Shown: piece by piece, positions 8,415 through 12,500 of the stretch
Layout of the letters: each line of letters starts with the position of its first letter
Numbering within the stretch: the stretch's first letter is position 1
NCBI GenBank assembly: GCA_010015655.1
Contig: ML976745.1
Span: 172,415 to 184,914, forward strand
Reading direction: 5' to 3'
DNA: 12,500 bases
Source: Bimuria novae-zelandiae CBS 107.79
Taxonomy: Eukaryota; Ascomycota; Dothideomycetes; Pleosporales; Didymosphaeriaceae
Made by a program: the position numbers and the translations under genes
The notes under the pieces: model-generated
What the model was told of the DNA's origin: nothing
Seen by the model: the letters and a program-made list of their open reading frames with translations, nothing else
Database searches by the model: none

Positions 8415-9191
8415 AAGGCTTATTTTAATTTAAAAAAAGACTTCTAGAAGCCTAGTATCTTACGCTATAAGGGAAAGCGCCTTAAAATAAATAATATAGG
8501 CGTATAAAAGCCTATAAAGAGCTCTCCTTTAATATTATATATATACACTACCACAAATTAGTACTATAAAGGCCTTTTTAGCTTTTATAATAATAATATT
8601 AATATATTAACGCTGCTAAAGCCTCTGCAAAGGCCTCGCAAGTATAAGTATAAGACCTAGTAGAAATATAAGGAAAGGCTTACTAAGTAGGAGTTTAAAT
8701 GCCCTCTAGCTATTAAGGGAGACGTTGGCGGCCATTATATAACTTAAGAGTACTATACAGAGCACATATTACCGTTGTATATAGACGCTATACAACAGGC
8801 TTGTATGGATGCTACAATAGAGTGGCGGGAATGGCTCCTACAGGAGGATAACGACCTATCTCATGGCACAAAGTCCTTCAATAACGTCTCTAGAAAGCTT
8901 AAGGATGTGAATTAGATCCGTACACTACTCTATCCAGGCCAGTCGCCGGATCTTAATCCATAAGAAGGCGTATAGCTTATCCTTAAATAACGCGTAAAAA
9001 GACGTCTTAACAGTCCCTTGCCGCCTGAGACTATATAGGATGGCATAAAGCAGCATCTTAAGGAGATCCTCGTACAAGAATAGGCTATAATTACGCTTAC
9101 AGAAATACGTAGGTTAATTTCTAAGATGCCATCTTAGTGCAAGCAACTAGTAACTAATAGCAGTAAGGCTATTTGCTTAGAACACTAGTAA
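8415..9191 (+). pseudogene. Tc1/mariner-like transposase, C-terminal part with DDE motifs, RIP-inactivated
   Basis: This continues the transposase after the retrotransposon, in frame 3. The register is continuous with the left half once the insert and one CTAAT copy are removed. The superfamily (DDE_3-type) is clear from IEWREWLLQEDNDLSHG (around 8814-8864) and from PGQSPDLNP, a stop, EGV (around 8937-8972). The second catalytic Asp is GAT 8847-8849 and the catalytic Glu is GAA 8964-8966, with 38 residues between them. Stops at Trp or Gln positions, for example after DVN, NP and EGV, are TAG or TAA. After KMPS there is a TAG at 9135; the frame then runs through CKQLV to a TAG/TAA pair at 9186-9191, the probable natural end. 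The stretch 8760-8900 is much less mutated than the rest. Confidence 0.88.
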
Positions 9192-9341
9192 ATTACTAAA
9201 AAATTATACAAGATTCTTACGCATATATAAATTATTATATAAACTAAAATCTACGCTCTATTCTAATATATATAGCTAGTTACAGCGTTAAATATATTAT
9301 AGCGTTAAGACTAATAGCTAGTGCTGCTTACCTCAGCGCGG

Positions 9342-9372
9342 AGTGTCCCACGAATTAGTGCAGGGGGTGGTG
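9342..9372 (-). repeat. Right terminal inverted repeat of the Tc1/mariner-like element
   Basis: This is the exact 31-bp inverted copy of 552-582, ending GGGGGTGGTG. It marks the right end of the outer transposon. The next bases, GGGG (9373-9376), match the four bases just left of the other repeat (548-551). Confidence 0.93.
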
Positions 9373-10004
9373 GGGGCGCTATTGAGATTAGTCAGCGCAA
9401 CCCCCAGCCCACTGGGCTTAGCTTCCTCCACTGTTCACCTTCGTTCTCTCTCTTTCTATCTATTTAGCGTTAAGGAACTGCCTTTTTTATCTAAGTGGTA
9501 TTAAGATAGAAGTCCAGGACACATTGCACCTACAGATGACTCCAAGCATTGCCAACTCGCTCGCGCGATTCTGGGTAGCGCAGCGATGCCTCCTCTCCTT
9601 CCACGTGCCTTGCCGAGGTGCGATCATCTACACCTCAATCACAGCACTGGCTTTGGAAGAGACTTTCCGTTTAGACAGACGCATACCCGAAAAGGCCTCT
9701 CGCGATGCAACATCGGGACTTCGGGCTATTTCCCCACGTGCCCCATAGTTCCTCGGACGCATAATGCACCGGCCGATGGACGTTTACCGCATTAGCTAAC
9801 TACACCGGATACCCCGCAAACTAGGACTATTGATTGACTTTTATGAAGAACCCAGGTCCTCTGATAGGTGGAATACCAGCTTGCCTGTGGAGACGAAAAA
9901 GTTGTACCGTTACGTGACCAAACCTGAGTTCTAGTCGGAATGGTACAAAATCTAGAAAACGCAGGATAGCGAATCTCTACTCTAGCACTACGACCTCAAT
10001 CACC
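9373..10004 (+). promoter_or_regulatory. Upstream region of the alpha-galactosidase gene
   Basis: These 632 bp between the transposon end and the alpha-galactosidase ATG are not RIP-mutated and hold no gene I would defend. Visible sites are short and by eye only: two carbon-repressor (CreA, SYGGRG) matches on the minus strand, at 9402-9407 and 9812-9817; two CACGTG E-boxes at 9602-9607 and 9735-9740; and a CT-rich tract near 9440-9462 of the kind common in fungal promoters. No clear TATA or CCAAT box was seen. Glucose repression would fit a secreted galactosidase, but these motifs are short and can occur by chance. Confidence 0.4.
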
Positions 10005-11834
10005 ATGCGTTCACAATCGCTGTTCCTCATCGGTTGTTTGACGTTGACGGCCACGGCCAAAAACGTCAAGTCGCCCACTCCGCCAATGGGATGGAACACT
10101 TATAATGCTTACAATTGCAACCCGTCCGAGGACAGGGTCAAATTAAATGCACAAGGTCTCATTGATCTCGGACTGAATAAACTCGGTTACAATATCGTCA
10201 CACCGGACTGCGGATGGAACGCGCGATCGCGAGACAGCAGTCACAGGTTGCAGTGGAATACGACCTTGTTTCCGTCCGGTGGAAAGGCGCTTGGTGAATA
10301 TTTGCATGGACTTGGCCTGAAATTTGGTTTGTATTCGGGTGCCGGGTACCTACAATGCGGCTCCACAGATATCCCAGGATCGCTCGGTAAGTATCACATG
10401 CAAGAGTTGCTGCCAAATAAAACTAACCATAGAGTAGGTTACGAAGATATAGATGCTGAGTCATTTAACTCGTGGGGAGGCGACACTCTGAAGTAAGCTT
10501 GCTGGGCGTTGGAGGATTTTCATTCTTTAATGTTTTCCAGATATGACAATTGCTATGCGACTTCCAACACTACAATGGTAGACTCGGACTCAGCGGAGGC
10601 AAAATCACCCACCCGATTTCAAAAGATGGCGACGAGCTTGGAGGGCGTAGATCGATCCTTCCAATATTTCCTTTGCCAATGGGGCATTGGAGAGAATGTC
10701 GGAGACTGGTGGGTTTCATAAATACGCAGCTGACTTCATCAGAAAGCTGACGAGATTCAGGGCTTCCAAGATTGGAAACACCTGGCGGATGAGCAACGAC
10801 ATCTACAACGCGTGGCGAAGCATTTGGCGAATCACCAACCAAGTTGTGCCGTATTGGAGGGATACCAGACCTGGCGCCTTTCCTGACATGGACATGTTGC
10901 TGTAAGTTTGTGTTCAAAGAATAGCAACAAGACACTGATGAAATACAGCGTCGGATTGAATGTGCTATCCGCCGAGGAAGAGCGCTTCCATTTCGGCATG
11001 TGGGCGATCAACAAGTCACCTCTGATGCTCGGCGGCATTCTCGATAACCACCTTTCCGCCACATCTCTCGCAATAATGTCCAACAAAGAAGTCATCGCCA
11101 TTGACCAAGACTCCCTCGGTAGGCAAGCCCAGCTTGTGCGTAGATACACTGTAGAGGAGTGGGACATCTGGCTCGGCGAACTATCTGGTTCCCGTAAAGT
11201 TCTCGGTTTGGCCAACTGGAGGAATGAGTCCCAAAGTGTCTCCTTCGACCTGCCGAGCCTAGGGATCTCTTCTGCCATAGCGCGCGATGTATGGGCGGCT
11301 AAAGACGTGGGTTCTGTGGCCGGAACGCAAAACGTCAAGCTCGCAGCACACGAGTTGAAGCTGTGGGTTCTTTCCAACATCACTACCGCGAGTGCACCAG
11401 CCTCAACGTACTACTCCGCTGCATCGGCCAAATTGGCGGGCGGAGCGTCTCTCACCCAATGTTCAACCGACGACTGTCTTCCCACTGGCGAGAAGATCGG
11501 CAACATTGGCAGCGGAGCAAGCGTTACGTTCCAATCGGTAACTGCCAAGAATACCGCAAACAAAACACTTCTCGGTGTCGACTTTATAAACTACGACTAC
11601 GCATTTACGACCGCTTGGGCCTGGGGCTCCAATACCAGGAACATGACGATCGCGATCAACGGCGGTTCTCCGAAGAGGTGGGCGTTTCCTTTGTCCGGCG
11701 GTGATTGGTACGAGACAGGCAGGCTTTTTGTGGAAGTTGACGGGTTCAAAGCTGGGTCTTCCAACCGGGTTGTATTTGGCAATGCCGGCACAGGTTGGGC
11801 GCCTGATCTTGTTGGATTCGAAATACTCGAGTAG
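10005..11834 (+). CDS. Secreted alpha-galactosidase (GH27) with C-terminal carbohydrate-binding-like domain
   Basis: It would hydrolyse terminal alpha-1,6-galactose from melibiose, raffinose-type sugars or galactomannan outside the cell. Five exons, 10005-10386, 10438-10492, 10541-10708, 10761-10901 and 10949-11834, join in frame to 543 aa. The four introns are 51, 48, 52 and 47 nt, all GT-AG. The start is supported by ATG in CACCATG context and a signal peptide (residues 1-18, cut after ATA). GH27 motifs follow: PPMGWNTYN (26-34), PDCGW (67-71), GLYSGAGYLQCG, KYDNC with nucleophile Asp148, WRMSND with acid/base Asp215, FPDMDML, and HFGMWAINKSPLMLG. Cys38, 69, 118 and 150 fit the usual two disulfides. 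After a TTASAPAS linker, residues about 403-543 form a CBM35-like beta-sandwich (YYSAASAKLAGGAS ... GFEILE). Several N-glycosylation sequons occur. Nothing is broken; this gene looks functional. Confidence 0.95.
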
Positions 11835-12111
11835 CGCGCGCCAATCATATTGAAGTACCGAGAGAATGTTGAAAATATTCCAAGACTGGAAAATGACTGA
11901 CAGTGAAGGGGTTTCTGCCTCACTTGCCTATATTTGTTCTATGGATCTGATACAGGTAGACTCCATCTCTATGAACATTTCAACTGCTGATATTGAACAC
12001 TGAACACAAAAACCACCGAAACCCCCAAGCCAACGACAGCAATACTCCTAGATCAATCTCGCCTTCTGTCTGCCCACCCATGTGGGGCCGAGATTCAGAG
12101 GCTGTCAAAGC
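11835..12111. other. Short intergenic region between convergent genes
   Basis: This is the 3' flank of the alpha-galactosidase gene and of the minus-strand gene that ends at 12112. It should hold both terminators. No canonical AATAAA is present in either direction that I can point to, and I see no other gene or repeat here. Confidence 0.5.
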
Positions 12112-12500
12112 CTAGAATGGAGATGGGTTTTCGATCTTCGTCGTACCCGAACCCATGCCGTTCCAAGCTCGTGAGATCCTGCGGTATCGCAGATTGAGCT
12201 GATCCCTCCTCTGCTGTGGAATGTTGCGGTCCCTTTGAATGACGTCGTTCTCACGCTTGAGGTCCCGCATCTTCTAGTTGACCTCTTGCTCCAGGTACTT
12301 CAGGCGCGTCTCCATGTAACTAGTGAGCCAATCCTCCCACACAACGTCAAGATTCTGCTTGACCCATTCCTCGCCCTGCGTATCCAGGTATTTGTTGTCC
12401 TGCTTCTTCCTGGCCCAGTAGTCTGCTGTGGATTCCTGTTGGACATTAGCCATTGGCCGCTCGCTTTGGTCAGGGATATCTTACCATGAAACCACCAGGA
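12112..12500 (-). CDS. Hypothetical charged, coiled-coil-type protein, 3' part, with an in-frame TAG (possible pseudogene)
   Basis: The minus strand reads a charged, Trp-rich protein from 12435 to a TAG at 12114-12112: ESTADYWARKKQ, then EEWVKQ, WEDWLTSYMETRL, then RDLKREND and QQRRDQLNLRYRR, ending ENPSPF. Heptad-like Leu, Glu and Arg spacing suggests a helical coiled coil. Just upstream lies a probable intron (12484-12436, 49 nt: GTAAGA donor, GGCTAATG branch site, CAACAG acceptor), matching the intron size in the alpha-galactosidase gene. Exon 12485-12500 would then join in phase 0 and the gene continue off the right edge. Without splicing, ATG 12453-12451 is an alternative start in the same frame. 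A single TAG at 12276-12274 interrupts the frame, yet coding character continues after it, so a recent CAG-to-TAG nonsense change or an error is likely. No family recognised. Confidence 0.6.

Larger units (their letters stand above)
601..9330. other. RIP-mutated AT-rich block
   Basis: From about 600 to 9330 CpA and TpG are scarce while TpA is abundant, and TAA/TAG appear where aligned motifs need Gln or Trp. TGA is rare. This is the signature of repeat-induced point mutation, a premeiotic genome defence of Pezizomycotina. CpG survives in places, notably in the LTRs. The block coincides with the transposon; about 50 bp at each end of it and the host DNA on both sides are not affected. Host genes elsewhere in the window show normal dinucleotide use. 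Confidence 0.88.
552..9372 (+). mobile_element. Tc1/mariner-like DNA transposon, RIP-mutated and split by an LTR retrotransposon
   Basis: The element is bounded by perfect 31-bp inverted repeats (552-582 and 9342-9372). Removing the nested retrotransposon and one copy of its target duplication (7190 bp) leaves about 1631 bp, a normal size for the Tc1/mariner superfamily. The single gene on the plus strand encodes a DDE transposase, read in one frame on each side of the insert. Its C-terminal half has the family signatures EDND..SHG and SPDLNP.E. The copy is inactive, with many TAA/TAG codons and a changed catalytic Asp. No TA dinucleotide directly abuts the inverted repeats; the immediate flanks are GGGG on both sides, so the exact ends and target duplication are uncertain. 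Confidence 0.88.

Noticed and set aside
9524..9795. Two overlapping plus-strand ORFs of 74 and 69 codons upstream of the alpha-galactosidase
   Set aside because: They overlap in different frames, have no recognisable motif or signal, and lie in the promoter region of a well-supported gene; chance ORFs are the simplest reading.
10570..11383. Minus-strand ORFs of 121 and 183 codons inside the alpha-galactosidase gene
   Set aside because: They are antisense shadows of strongly conserved GH27 exons and cross intron boundaries; no motif of their own.
12235..12489. Plus-strand ORF of 84 codons, hydrophobic (LLVDLLLQVL)
   Set aside because: It is the shadow of the minus-strand charged protein; Leu/Val-rich reading arises from antisense of Glu/Lys/Gln codons, and it crosses the predicted intron.
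1..12500. CRISPR arrays, rRNA, tRNA, bacterial operon signals
   Set aside because: No regularly spaced short repeats, no recognisable RNA genes, and the gene structure with spliceosomal introns is eukaryotic.

Overview
The window looks like a chromosome segment of a filamentous ascomycete (Pezizomycotina). Three things point there: short GT-AG introns of 47-52 nt in a secreted glycoside hydrolase gene, a large AT-rich block mutated in the style of repeat-induced point mutation (RIP, C-to-T mainly at CpA), and Tc1/mariner and chromodomain Ty3/gypsy elements of fungal type. Species cannot be told from the sequence.

Layout. Positions 1-402 hold the N-terminal part of an unrecognised, disordered, basic protein on the minus strand, running off the left edge. 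Positions 552-9372 are one nested transposon. The outer part is a Tc1/mariner-like DNA transposon with 31-bp perfect terminal inverted repeats, about 1.63 kb without its insert. A 7185-bp Ty3/gypsy chromovirus (1225-8409) with 173-bp LTRs and a CTAAT target duplication is inserted into the codon for the transposase's first catalytic Asp. Both elements are dead: TAA/TAG stops replace Gln and Trp codons, and several catalytic Asp codons read Asn. Nevertheless gag, pol (protease, RT, RNase H, integrase, chromodomain, AT-hook) and both halves of the transposase can be read in long unbroken frames.

The most unusual element feature lies between pol and the 3' LTR. The minus strand carries what looks like a spliced gene (about 8006 to 6950), convergent with pol, with at least one well-formed fungal intron. 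I do not recognise its product.

To the right, 9373-10004 is the upstream region of a five-exon GH27 alpha-galactosidase gene (10005-11834, 543 aa, signal peptide, C-terminal carbohydrate-binding-like domain). Convergent with it is the 3' part of an unrecognised coiled-coil-type protein gene (12112-12500, minus) with one in-frame TAG. The transposon therefore sits in the intergenic space between two divergent host genes. No rRNA, tRNA or CRISPR array was seen.
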